Shown: positions 26,101 through 37,938 of the stretch, one piece after another
Layout of the letters: each line of letters starts with the position of its first letter
Position numbering within the stretch: the stretch's first letter is position 1
Assembly: GCA_033060915.1 (NCBI GenBank)
Contig: CM065381.1
Location: 4,190,001 to 4,254,000 of the forward strand
DNA from: Euryodendron excelsum
Lineage: Eukaryota > Streptophyta > Magnoliopsida > Ericales > Pentaphylacaceae
DNA: 64,000 nucleotides
Reading direction: 5' to 3'
Made by a program: the position numbers and the translations under genes
Notes under the pieces: model-generated
Told to the model about the DNA's origin: nothing
Databases searched by the model: none
Seen by the model: only the letters and a program-made list of their open reading frames with translations

Positions 26101-28503
26101 CGTGTGAGACTTGACGGCACGTCTATCGGAGTCTGAGTTCAAAAGTTATGTCATCTTTCGGGATTTTGGGTGTTTGGATTTCGTAGTTAGGCAAAATCGG
26201 CCTTCGGGGGTACCGTTTTGGGGAGGAAATGGCCCGTGTGTGCGTAAACACAACAAGAGGCTACTGCGGGTCCCGAGTGATGTATGAGACTTGACAGCAC
26301 GTCAATCGGAGTCCCGTTTCAAAAGTTATGTCATCTTTCGGGATATTAGGTGTTAGGATTTCGGAGTTAGGCAAAATCGGCATTCGGGGTACCGTTTTTG
26401 GGAGGAAATGTTCTTTAAGTGCGAAACACGACGGGTGGCTCCTGCGGGTCCCGAGTGACGTGTGAGACTTGACGGCACGTCAATCGAAACCTCGTTTCCA
26501 AAGTTATGTCATCTTTCGGGATTTTGGGTGTTAGGATTTCGGAGTTAGGCAAAATCAGTCTTCGACGTACCGTTTTGGGGAGGAAATGTCCCGTGAGTGC
26601 GAAAGTCGACGGGAGGCTCCTACGGGTCCCGAGCGACGTGTGAGACTTGACGGCACGTCAATCGGAGTCCCATTTCAAAAGTTATGTCATCTTTCTAGAT
26701 TTTGGGTGTTAGCATTTCGGATTTAGGCAAAATCGGCCTTCAGGGTACCGTTTTGGGGAGGAAATGTCCCGTGAGTGCGAAACTCGACGGGAGGTTCCTG
26801 CAGGTCCCTAGTGACGTGTGAGACTTGACGGCACGTCAATCGGAGTCTCGTTTTAAAAGTTATGTCATCTTTCGAGATTTTGGGAGTTACGATTTTGGAG
26901 TTAGGCAAAATCAGGCTTCGGGGTACCGTTTTGGGAAGGAAATGTCCCGTGAGTGCGAAACTCGTCGGGAGGCTCCTGCGGGTTTTGAGTGACATGTGAG
27001 ACTTGACGGCACGTCAATCGGAGTCCTATTTCAAAAGTTATGTCATCTTTGGGGATTTTGGGTGTTAGGATTTCGGAGTTTGGCAAAATCGGCCTTCGGG
27101 GTACTGTTTTGGGGAGGAAATGTCCCGTGAGTGCCAAACTCAACGGGAGGCTCCTGCGGGTCCTGAGTGGCGTGTGACACTTGACGACACGTTAATCGAA
27201 GTCCCAGTTCAAAAGTTATGTCATCTTTCAGGATTTTGGGTGTTAGGATTTCGGAGTTAGGCAAAATCAGCCTTCGACGTACCGTTTTGGGGAGGAAATG
27301 TCCCGTGGGTGCGAAACTCGACGGAAGGTTCCTACGGGTCCCGAGTGACGTGTGGGGCTTGACGGCACGTCAATCGGAGTCCCATTTCAAAAGTTATGTC
27401 ATCTTTCTAGATTTTGGGTGTTAGCATTTCTTAGTTAGGCAAAATCGGCCTTCGGGGTACCGTTTTGGGGAGGAAATGTCCCGTCAGTGCGAAACACAAC
27501 AGGAGGGTTTTGCGGGTCCCGAGTGGCGTGTGAGACTTGACGGCACGTCAATCAGAGTCCCATTTCAAAAGTTATCTCATCTTTCTAGATTTTGGGTGTT
27601 AGGATTTCTTACTTAGGCAAAATCGGCCTTCGGGGTACCGTTTTGGGGAGGAAATGTCCCGTCAAAGCGAAACACGACAGGAGGCTTCTGCGGGTCCCGA
27701 GTGACGTGTGAGACTTGACGGCACATCAATCGGAGTCCCGTTGCAAAAGTTATGTCATCTTTCGGGATTTTGGGTGTTAGGATTTCGGAGTTTTGCAAAA
27801 TTGGCCTTCGGGGAACTGTTTTGGGGAGGAAATGTCCCGTGAGTGCGAAACACAACGGGAGGCTCCAGCGGGCCCGAATGGCGTGTGAGACTTGACGGCA
27901 CGTCTATCGGAGTCTGAGTTCAAAAGTTATGTCATCTTTCGGGATTTTGGGTGTTTGGATTTCGTAGTTAGGCAAAATCGGCCTTCGGGGTACCGTTTTG
28001 GGGAGGAAATGGCCCGTGTGTGCGAAACACAACAAGAGGCTACTGCGGGTCCCGAGTGATGTATGAGACTTGACAGCACGTCAATCGGAGTCCCGTTTCG
28101 AAAGTTATGTCATCTTTCGGGATATTAGGTGTTAGGATTTCGGAGTTAGGCAAAATCGGCATTCGGGGTACCGTTTTTGGGAGGAAATGTTCTTTAAGTG
28201 CGAAACACGACGGGTGGCTCCTGCGGGTCCCGAGTGACGTGTGAGACTCTTGACGGCACGTCAATCGAAATCTCGTTTCCAAAGTTATGTCATCTTTCGG
28301 GATTTTGGGTGTTAGGATTTCGGAGTTAGGCAAAATCAGTCTTCGACGTACCGTTTTGGGGAGGAAATGTCCCGTGAGTGCGAAAGTCGACGGGAGGCTC
28401 CTACGGGTCCCGAGCGACGTGTGAGACTTGACGGCACGTCAATCGGAGTCCCATTTCAAAAGTTATGTCATCTTTCTAGATTTTGGGTGTTAGCATTTCG
28501 GAT
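17113..28503 (+). repeat. Tandem (A-C) higher-order repeat, 3.5 copies of 18 monomers
   Basis: Marker monomers start at 17113, 18892, 20316, 22095, 23519, 25298 and 26723, and the next is at 28504. The spacing alternates 1,779 and 1,424-1,425 bp (the last is 1,781), so 18-monomer units of about 3,203 bp are tandemly repeated. Copies look nearly identical by eye. All length departures come from private indels: +2 at about 19419, -1 at about 19750, +1 in the C-run at 23245, +1 in the G-run at 26206, +1 in the A-run at 26246 and +2 at 28247. A modules carry GGGTTTTGAGTG and C modules carry GGGTTTCGAGTG at the same site; the last A (26723) keeps the TTTTGAG form. This is a very recent amplification. 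Confidence 0.85.
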
Positions 28504-31500
28504 TTAGGCAAAATCGGCCTTCAGGGTACCGTTTTGGGGAGGAAATGTCCCGTGAGTGCGAAACTCGACGGGAGGTTCCTGCAGGTCCCTAGTGACGTGT
28601 GAGACTTGACGGCACGTCAATCGGAGTCTCGTTTTAAAAGTTATGTCATCTTTCGAGATTTTGGGAGTTACGATTTTGGAGTTAGGCAAAATCAGGCTTC
28701 GGGGTACCGTTTTGGGAAGGAAATGTCCCGTGAGTGCGAAACTCGTCGGGAGGCTCCTGCGGGTTTCGAGTGACATGTGAGACTTGACGGCACGTCAATC
28801 GGAGTCCTATTTCAAAAGTTATGTCATCTTTGGGGATTTTGGGTGTTAGGATTTCGGAGTTTGGCAAAATCAGCCTTCGGGGTACTGTTTTGGGGAGGAA
28901 ATGTCCCGTGAGTGCGAAACTCAACGGGAGGCTCCTGCGGGTCCTGAGTGGCGTGTGACACTTGACGACACGTTAATCGAAGTCCCAGTTCAAAAGTTAT
29001 GTCATATTTCGGGATTTTGGGTGTTAGGATTTCGGAGTTAGGCAAAATCAGCCTTCGACGTACCGTTTTGGGGAGGAAATGTCCCGTGGGTGCGAAACTC
29101 GACGGAAGGTTCCTACGGGTCCCGAGTGACGTGTGGGGCTTGACGGCACGTCAATCGGAGTCCCATTTCAAAAGTTATGTCATCTTTCTAGATTTTGGGT
29201 GTTAGCATTTCTTAGTTAGGCAAAATTGGCCTTCGGGGTACCGTTTTGGGGAGGAAATGTCCCGTCAGTGCGAAACACAACAGGAGGCTACTGCGGATCC
29301 CGAGTGACGTGTGAGACTTGTCAGCACGTCAATCGTTGTCTCGCTTCAAAAGTTATGTCATCCTTCGGGATTTTGGGTGTTAGGATTTCGGAGTTAGGCA
29401 AAATCAGCCTTCGGGGTACCGTTTTGGGGAGAAAATGTCCCGTGAGTGCGAAACTCCATGAGTGGCTCCTTCGGGTCCTGAGTGACCTATGAGACTTGAC
29501 GGCACGTCAATCGGAGTCCCGGTTCGAAAGTTATATCATCTTTTGTGATTTTGGGTGTTAGGATTGCGGAGTTAGGCGAAATCGGCTTTCGGGGTACCGT
29601 TTTGAAGAAAAGAAATGTCCCGTGAGTGCAAAACTCGACGGGAGGCTCCTGCAGGTCCCGAGTGATGTGTGAGACTTGACGGCACGTCAGTCGGAGTCCC
29701 GGTTCAAAAGTTTTGTCATCTTTCGGGATTTTGGGTGTTAGGAGATTTCGGAGTTAGGTAAAATCGGCCTTTGGGGTACCGCTTTGGGGAGGAAATGTCC
29801 CGAGAGTGCAAAACTCGACAAGAGGCTTCTGCGGGTCCCGAGTGACGTGTGAGACTTGACGGCACATCCATCGGAGTCCCGTTTCAAAAGTTATGTCATC
29901 TCTCGCGATTTTGGGGGTTAGGATTTTGAAGTTAGGCAAAATCGGCCTTCGGGATACTATTTTGGGGAGGAAATGTCCCGTGAGTGCGATGCTCGACGAG
30001 AGGCTCCAGCGGGTCCCGAGTGAAGTGTGAGACTTGACGGCACGTCAATCGGAGTCCCATTTCAAAAGTTATGTCATCTTTCTAGATTTTGGGTGTTAGG
30101 ATTTCTTAGTTAGGCAAAATCGGCCTTCGGGGTACCGTTTTGGGGAGGAAATGTCCCGTCAGAGCGAAACACGACAGGAGGCTTCTGCGGGTCTCGAGTG
30201 ACGTGTGAGACTTGATGGCACATCAATCGGAGTCCCGTTGGGAAAGTTATGTCATCTTTCGGGATTTTGGGTGTTAGGATTTCGGAGTTATGCAAAATCG
30301 GCCTTCGGAATACTGTTTTGGGGAGGAAACGTCCCGTGAGTGCGAAACACAACAGGAGGCTCCAGCGGGCCCGAGTGGCGTGTGAGACTTGACGGCACGT
30401 CAATCGGAGTCCTATTTCAAAAGTTATGTCATCTTTGGGGATTTTGGGTGTTAGGATTTCGGAGTTTGGCAAAATCGGCCTTCGGGGTACTGTTTTGGGG
30501 AGGAAATGTCCCGTGAGTGCCAAACTCAACGGGAGGCTCCTGCGGGTCCTGAGTGGCGTGTGACACTTGACGACACGTTAATCGAAGTCCCAGTTCAAAA
30601 GTTATGTCATCTTTCGGGGTTTTGGGTGTTAGGATTTCGGAGTTAGGCAAAATCAGCCTTCGACGTACCGTTTTGGGGAGGAAATGTCCCGTGGGTGCGA
30701 AACTCGACGGAAGGCTCCTACGGGTCCCGAGTGACGTGTGGGACTTGACGGCACGTCAATCGGAGTCCCATTTCAAAAGTTATGTCATCTTTCTAGATTT
30801 TGGGTGTTAGCATTTCTTAGTTAGGCAAAATCGGCCTTCGGGGTACCGTTTTGGGGAGGAAATGTCCCGTCAGTGCGAAACACAACAGGAGGGTTTTGCG
30901 GGTCCCGAGTGACGTGTGAGACTTGACAGCACATTAATCGGAGTCCCGTTTCAAAAGTTATGTTATCTTTCGGGATTTTGGGTGGTAGGATTTCGGAGTT
31001 AGGCAAAATCGGCATTCGGGGTACCGTTTTTGGGAGGAAATGTTCTTTGAGTGCGAAACACGACGGGTGGCTCCTGCGGGTCCCGAGTGACGTGTGAGAC
31101 TTGACGGCACGTCAATCGAAATCTCGTTTCCAAAGTTATGTCATCTTTCGGGATTTTGGGCGTTAGGATTTCGGAGTTAGGCAAAATCAGCCTTCGACGT
31201 ACCGTTTTGGGGAGGAAATGTCCCGTGAATGCGAAACTCGACGGGAGGTTCCTGCAAGTCCCTAGTGACGTGTGAGACCTGACGGCACGTCAATCGGAGT
31301 CTCGTTTTAAAAGTTATGTCATCTTTCGAGATTTTGGGAGTTACGATTTTGGAGTTAGGCAAAATCAGGCTTCGGGGTACCGTTTTGGGAAGGAAATGTC
31401 CCGTGAGTGCGAAACTCGTCGGGAGGCTCCTGCGGGTTTTGAGTGACATGTGAGACTTGACGGCACGTCAATCGGAGTCCTATTTCAAAAGTTATGTCAT

Positions 31501-32600
31501 CTTTGGGGATTTTGGGTGTTAGGATTTCGGAGATTGGCAAAATCAGCCTTCGACGTACCGTTTTGGGGTGGAAATGACCCGTGTGTGCGAAACTCAACGG
31601 GAGGCTCCAGCGGGTCCCGAGTGGCGTGTGAGACTTGACGGCACGTCAATCAGAGTCCCATTTCAAAAGTTATGTCATCTTTCTAGATTTTGGGTGTTAG
31701 GATTTCTTACTTAGGCAAAATCGGCCTTCGGGGTACCGTTTTGGGGAGGAAATGTCCCGTCAAAGCGAAACACGACAAGAGGCTTCTGCGGGTCCCGAGT
31801 GACGTGTGAGACTTGACGGCACATCAATCGGAGTCCCGTTGCAAAAGTTATGTCATCTTTCGGGATTTTGGGTGTTAGGATTTCGGAGTTTTGCAAAATC
31901 GGCGTTCGGGGAACTGTTTTGGGGAGGAAATGTCCCGTGAGTGCGAAACACAACGGGAGGTTCCAGCGGGCCCGAATGGCGTGTGAGACTTGACGGCACG
32001 TCTATCGGAGTCTGAGTTCAAAAGTTATGTCATCTTTCGGGATTTTGGGTGTTTGGATTTCGTAGTTAGGCAAAATCGGCCTTCGGGGTACCGTTTTGGG
32101 GAGGAAATGGCCCGTGTGTGCGAAAACACAACAAGAGGCTACTGCGGGTCCCGAGTGATGTATGAGACTTGACAGCACGTCAATCGGAGTCCCGTTTCAA
32201 AAGTTATGTCATCTTTCGGGATATTAGGTGTTAGGATTTCGGAGTTAGGCAAAATCGGCATTCGGGGTACCGTTTTTGGGAGGAAATGTTCTTTAAGTGC
32301 GAAACACGACGGGTGGCTCCTGCGGGTCCCGAGTGACGTGTGAGACTTGACGGCACGTCAATCGAAACCTCGTTTCCAAAGTTATGTCATCTTTCGGGAT
32401 TTTGGGTGTTAGGATTTCGGAGTTAGGCAAAATCAGTCTTCGACGTACCGTTTTGGGGAGGAAATGTCCCGTGAGTGCGAAAGTCGACGGGAGGCTCCTA
32501 CGGGTCCCGAGTGACGTGTGAGACTTGACGGCACGTCAATCGGAGTCCCATTTCAAAAGTTATGTCATCTTTCTAGATTTTGGGTGTTAGCATTTCGGAT
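28504..32600 (+). repeat. Modules B + C, copy 2 (4,097 bp)
   Basis: This repeats the 13019-17112 block in the same monomer order, including the CGTTGTCTCGCTTC, GTTTTGAAGAAAAG and GATGCTCGACGAG variants. It is 3 bp longer than copy 1, explained by a GA insertion at about 29743 and one extra A at 32123-32126. It was presumably copied as a unit of about 4.1 kb by unequal exchange or a similar long-range event. Confidence 0.75.
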
Positions 32601-35600
32601 TTAGGCAAAATCGGCCTTCAGGGTACCGTTTTGGGGAGGAAATGTCCCGTGAGTGCGAAACTCGACGGGAGGTTCCTGCAGGTCCCTAGTGACGTGTGAG
32701 ACTTGACGGCACGTCAATCGGAGTCTCGTTTTAAAAGTTATGTCATCTTTCGAGATTTTGGGAGTTACGATTTTGGAGTTAGGCAAAATCAGGCTTCGGG
32801 GTACCGTTTTGGGAAGGAAATGTCCCGTGAGTGCGAAACTCGTCGGGAGGCTCCTGCGGGTTTTGAGTGACATGTGAGACTTGACGGCACGTCAATCGGA
32901 GTCCTATTTCAAAAGTTATGTCATCTTTGGGGATTTTGGGTGTTAGGATTTCGGAGTTTGGCAAAATCGGCCTTCGGGGTACTGTTTTGGGGAGGAAATG
33001 TCCCGTGAGTGCCAAACTCAACGGGAGGCTCCTGCGGGTCCTGAGTGGCGTGTGACACTTGACGACACGTTAATCGAAGTCCCAGTTCAAAAGTTATGTC
33101 ATCTTTCAGGATTTTGGGTGTTAGGATTTCGGAGTTAGGCAAAATCAGCCTTCGACGTACCGTTTTGGGGAGGAAATGTCCCGTGGGTGCGAAACTCGAC
33201 GGAAGGTTCCTACGGGTCCCGAGTGACGTGTGGGGCTTGACGGCACGTCAATCGGAGTCCCATTTCAAAAGTTATGTCATCTTTCTAGATTTTGGGTGTT
33301 AGCATTTCTTAGTTAGGCAAAATCGGCCTTCGGGGTACCGTTTTGGGGAGGAAATGTCCCGTCAGTGCGAAAACACAACAGGAGGGTTTTACGGGTCCCG
33401 AGTGGCGTGTGAGACTTGACGGCACGTCAATCAGAGTCCCATTTCAAAAGTTATGTCATCTTTCTAGATTTTGGGTGTTAGGATTTCTTACTTAGGCAAA
33501 ATCGGCCTTCGGGGTACCGTTTTGGGGAGGAAATGTCCCGTCAAAGCGAAACACGACAAGAGGCTTCTGCGGGTCCCGAGTGACGTGTGAGACTTGACGG
33601 CACATCAATCGGAGTCCCGTTGCAAAAGTTATGTCATCTTTCGGGATTTTGGGTGTTAGGATTTCGGAGTTTTGCAAAATCGGCGTTCGGGGAACTGTTT
33701 TGGGGAGGAAATGTCCCGTGAGTGCGAAACACAACGGGAGGTTCCAGCGGGCCCGAATGGCGTGTGAGACTTGACGGCACGTCTATCGGAGTCTGAGTTC
33801 AAAAGTTATGTCATCTTTCGGGATTTTGGGTGTTTGGATTTCGTAGTTAGGCAAAATCGGCCTTCGGGGTACCGTTTTGGGGAGGAAATGGCCCGTGTGT
33901 GCGAAACACAACAAGAGGCTACTGCGGGTCCCGAGTGATGTATGAGACTTGACAGCACGTCAATCGGAGTCCCGTTTCAAAAGTTATGTCATCTTTCGGG
34001 ATATTAGGTGTTAGGATTTCGGAGTTAGGCAAAATCGGCATTCGGGGTACCGTTTTTGGGAGGAAATGTTCTTTAAGTGCGAAACACGACGGGTGGCTCC
34101 TGCGGGTCCCGAGTGACGTGTGAGACTTGACGGCACGTCAATCGAAACCTCGTTTCCAAAGTTATGTCATCTTTCGGGATTTTGGGTGTTAGGATTTCGG
34201 AGTTAGGCAAAATCAGTCTTCGACGTACCGTTTTGGGGAGGAAATGTCCCGTGAGTGCGAAAGTCGACGGGAGGCTCCTACGGGTCCCGAGTGACGTGTG
34301 AGACTTGACGGCACGTCAATCGGAGTCCCATTTCAAAAGTTATGTCATCTTTCTAGATTTTGGGTGTTAGCATTTCGGATTTAGGCAAAATCGGCCTTCA
34401 GGGTACCGTTTTGGGGAGGAAATGTCCCGTGAGTGCGAAACTCGACGGGAGGTTCCTGCAGGTCCCTAGTGACGTGTGAGACTTGACGGCACGTCAATCG
34501 GAGTCTCGTTTTAAAAGTTATGTCATCTTTCGAGATTTTGGGAGTTACGATTTTGGAGTTAGGCAAAATCAGGCTTCGGGGTACCGTTTTGGGAAGGAAA
34601 TGTCCCGTGAGTGCGAAACTCGTCGGGAGGCTCCTGCGGGTTTTGAGTGACATGTGAGACTTGACGGCACGTCAATCGGAGTCCTATTTCAAAAGTTATG
34701 TCATCTTTGGGGATTTTGGGTGTTAGGATTTCGGAGTTTGGCAAAATCGGCCTTCGGGGTACTGTTTTGGGGAGGAAATGTCCCGTGAGTGCCAAACTCA
34801 ACGGGAGGCTCCTGCGGGTCCTGAGTGGCGTGTGACACTTGACGACACGTTAATCGAAGTCCCAGTTCAAAAGTTATGTCATCTTTCAGGATTTTGGGTG
34901 TTAGGATTTCGGAGTTAGGCAAAATCAGCCTTCGACGTACCGTTTTGGGGAGGAAATGTCCCGTGGGTGCGAAACTCGACGGAAGGTTCCTACGGGTCCC
35001 GAGTGACGTGTGGGGCTTGACGGCACGTCAATCGGAGTCCCATTTCAAAAGTTATGTCATCTTTCTAGATTTTGGGTGTTAGCATTTCTTAGTTAGGCAA
35101 AATCGGCCTTCGGGGTACCGTTTTGGGGAGGAAATGTCCCGTCAGTGCGAAACACAACAGGAGGGTTTTACGGGTCCCGAGTGGCGTGTGAGACTTGACG
35201 GCACGTCAATCAGAGTCCCATTTCAAAAGTTATGTCATCTTTCTAGATTTTGGGTGTTAGGATTTCTTACTTAGGCAAAATCGGCCTTCGGGGTACCGTT
35301 TTGGGGAGGAAATGTCCCGTCAAAGCGAAACACGACAAGAGGCTTCTGCGGGTCCCGAGTGACGTGTGAGACTTGACGGCACATCAATCGGAGTCCCGTT
35401 GCAAAAGTTATGTCATCTTTCGGGATTTTGGGTGTTAGGATTTCGGAGTTTTGCAAAATCGGCGTTCGGGGAACTGTTTTGGGGAGGAAATGTCCCGTGA
35501 GTGCGAAACACAACGGGAGGTTCCAGCGGGCCCGAATGGCGTGTGAGACTTGACGGCACGTCTATCGGAGTCTGAGTTCAAAAGTTATGTCATCTTTCGG

Positions 35601-37938
35601 GATTTTGGGTGTTTGGATTTCGTAGTTAGGCAAAATCGGCCTTCGGGGTACCGTTTTGGGGAGGAAATGGCCCGTGTGTGCGAAACACAACAAGAGGCTA
35701 CTGCGGGTCCCGAGTGATGTATGAGACTTGACAGCACGTCAATCGGAGTCCCGTTTCAAAAGTTATGTCATCTTTCGGGATATTAGGTGTTAGGATTTCG
35801 GAGTTAGGCAAAATCGGCATTCGGGGTACCGTTTTTGGGAGGAAATGTTCTTTAAGTGCGAAACACGACGGGTGGCTCCTGCGGGTCCCGAGTGACGTGT
35901 GAGACTTGACGGCACGTCAATCGAAACCTCGTTTCCAAAGTTATGTCATCTTTCGGGATTTTGGGTGTTAGGATTTCGGAGTTAGGCAAAATCAGTCTTC
36001 GACGTACCGTTTTGGGGAGGAAATGTCCCGTGAGTGCGAAAGTCGACGGGAGGCTCCTACGGGTCCCGAGTGACGTGTGAGACTTGACGGCACGTCAATC
36101 GGAGTCCCATTTCAAAAGTTATGTCATCTTTCTAGATTTTGGGTGTTAGCATTTCGGATTTAGGCAAAATCGGCCTTCAGGGTACCGTTTTGGGGAGGAA
36201 ATGTCCCGTGAGTGCGAAACTCGACGGGAGGTTCCTGCAGGTCCCTAGTGACGTGTGAGACTTGACGGCACGTCAATCGGAGTCTCGTTTTAAAAGTTAT
36301 GTCATCTTTCGAGATTTTGGGAGTTACGATTTTGGAGTTAGGCAAAATCAGGCTTCGGGGTACCGTTTTGGGAAGGAAATGTCCCGTGAGTGCGAAACTC
36401 GTCGGGAGGCTCCTGCGGGTTTTGAGTGACATGTGAGACTTGACGGCACGTCAATCGGAGTCCTATTTCAAAAGTTATGTCATCTTTGGGGATTTTGGGT
36501 GTTAGGATTTCGGAGTTTGGCAAAATCGGCCTTCGGGGTACTGTTTTGGGGAGGAAATGTCCCGTGAGTGCCAAACTCAACGGGAGGCTCCTGCGGGTCC
36601 TGAGTGGCGTGTGACACTTGACGACACGTTAATCGAAGTCCCAGTTCAAAAGTTATGTCATCTTTCAGGATTTTGGGTGTTAGGATTTCGGAGTTAGGCA
36701 AAATCAGCCTTCGACGTACCGTTTTGGGGAGGAAATGTCCCGTGGGTGCGAAACTCGACGGAAGGTTCCTACGGGTCCCGAGTGACGTGTGGGGCTTGAC
36801 GGCACGTCAATCGGAGTCCCATTTCAAAAGTTATGTCATCTTTCTAGATTTTGGGTGTTAGCATTTCTTAGTTAGGCAAAATCGGCCTTCGGGGTACCGT
36901 TTTGGGGAGGAAATGTCCCGTCAGTGCGAAACACAACAGGAGGGTTTTACGGGTCCCGAGTGGCGTGTGAGACTTGACGGCACGTCAATCAGAGTCCCAT
37001 TTCAAAAGTTATCTCATCTTTCTAGATTTTGGGTGTTAGGATTTCTTACTTAGGCAAAATCGGCCTTCGGGGTACCGTTTTGGGGAGGAAATGTCCCGTC
37101 AAAGCGAAACACGACAGGAGGCTTCTGCGGGTCCCGAGTGACGTGTGAGACTTGACGGCACATCAATCGGAGTCCCGTTGCAAAAGTTATGTCATCTTTC
37201 GGGATTTTGGGTGTTAGGATTTCGGAGTTTTGCAAAATCGGCCTTCGGGGAACTGTTTTGGGGAGGAAATGTCCCGTGAGTGCGAAACACAACGGGAGGC
37301 TCCAGCGGGCCCGAATGGCGTGTGAGACTTGACGGCACGTCTATCGGAGTCTGAGTTCAAAAGTTATGTCATCTTTCGGGATTTTGGGTGTTTGGATTTC
37401 GTAGTTAGGCAAAATCGGCCTTCGGGGTACCGTTTTGGGGAGGAAATGGCCCGTGTGTGCGAAACACAACAAGAGGCTACTGCGGGTCCCGAGTGATGTA
37501 TGAGACTTGACAGCACGTCAATCGGAGTCCCGTTTCGAAAGTTATGTCATCTTTCGGGATATTAGGTGTTAGGATTTCGGAGTTAGGCAAAATCGGCATT
37601 CGGGGTACCGTTTTTGGGAGGAAATGTTCTTTAAGTGCGAAACACGACGGGTGGCTCCTGCGGGTCCCGAGTGACGTGTGAGACTTGACGGCACGTCAAT
37701 CGAAATCTCGTTTCCAAAGTTATGTCATCTTTCGGGATTTTGGGTGTTAGGATTTCGGAGTTAGGCAAAATCAGTCTTCGACGTACCGTTTTGGGGAGGA
37801 AATGTCCCGTGAGTGCGAAAGTCGACGGGAGGCTCCTACGGGTCCCGAGCGACGTGTGAGACTTGACGGCACGTCAATCGGAGTCCCATTTCAAAAGTTA
37901 TGTCATCTTTCTAGATTTTGGGTGTTAGCATTTCGGAT
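32601..37938 (+). repeat. Tandem A modules, 3 copies (A-A-A)
   Basis: Marker monomers at 32601, 34381, 36160 and 37939 give spacings of 1,780, 1,779 and 1,779 bp. The extra base in the first copy is a fourth A at 33370-33373. Here A is repeated on itself rather than alternating with C, so two different amplification phases used the same module. Confidence 0.8.
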
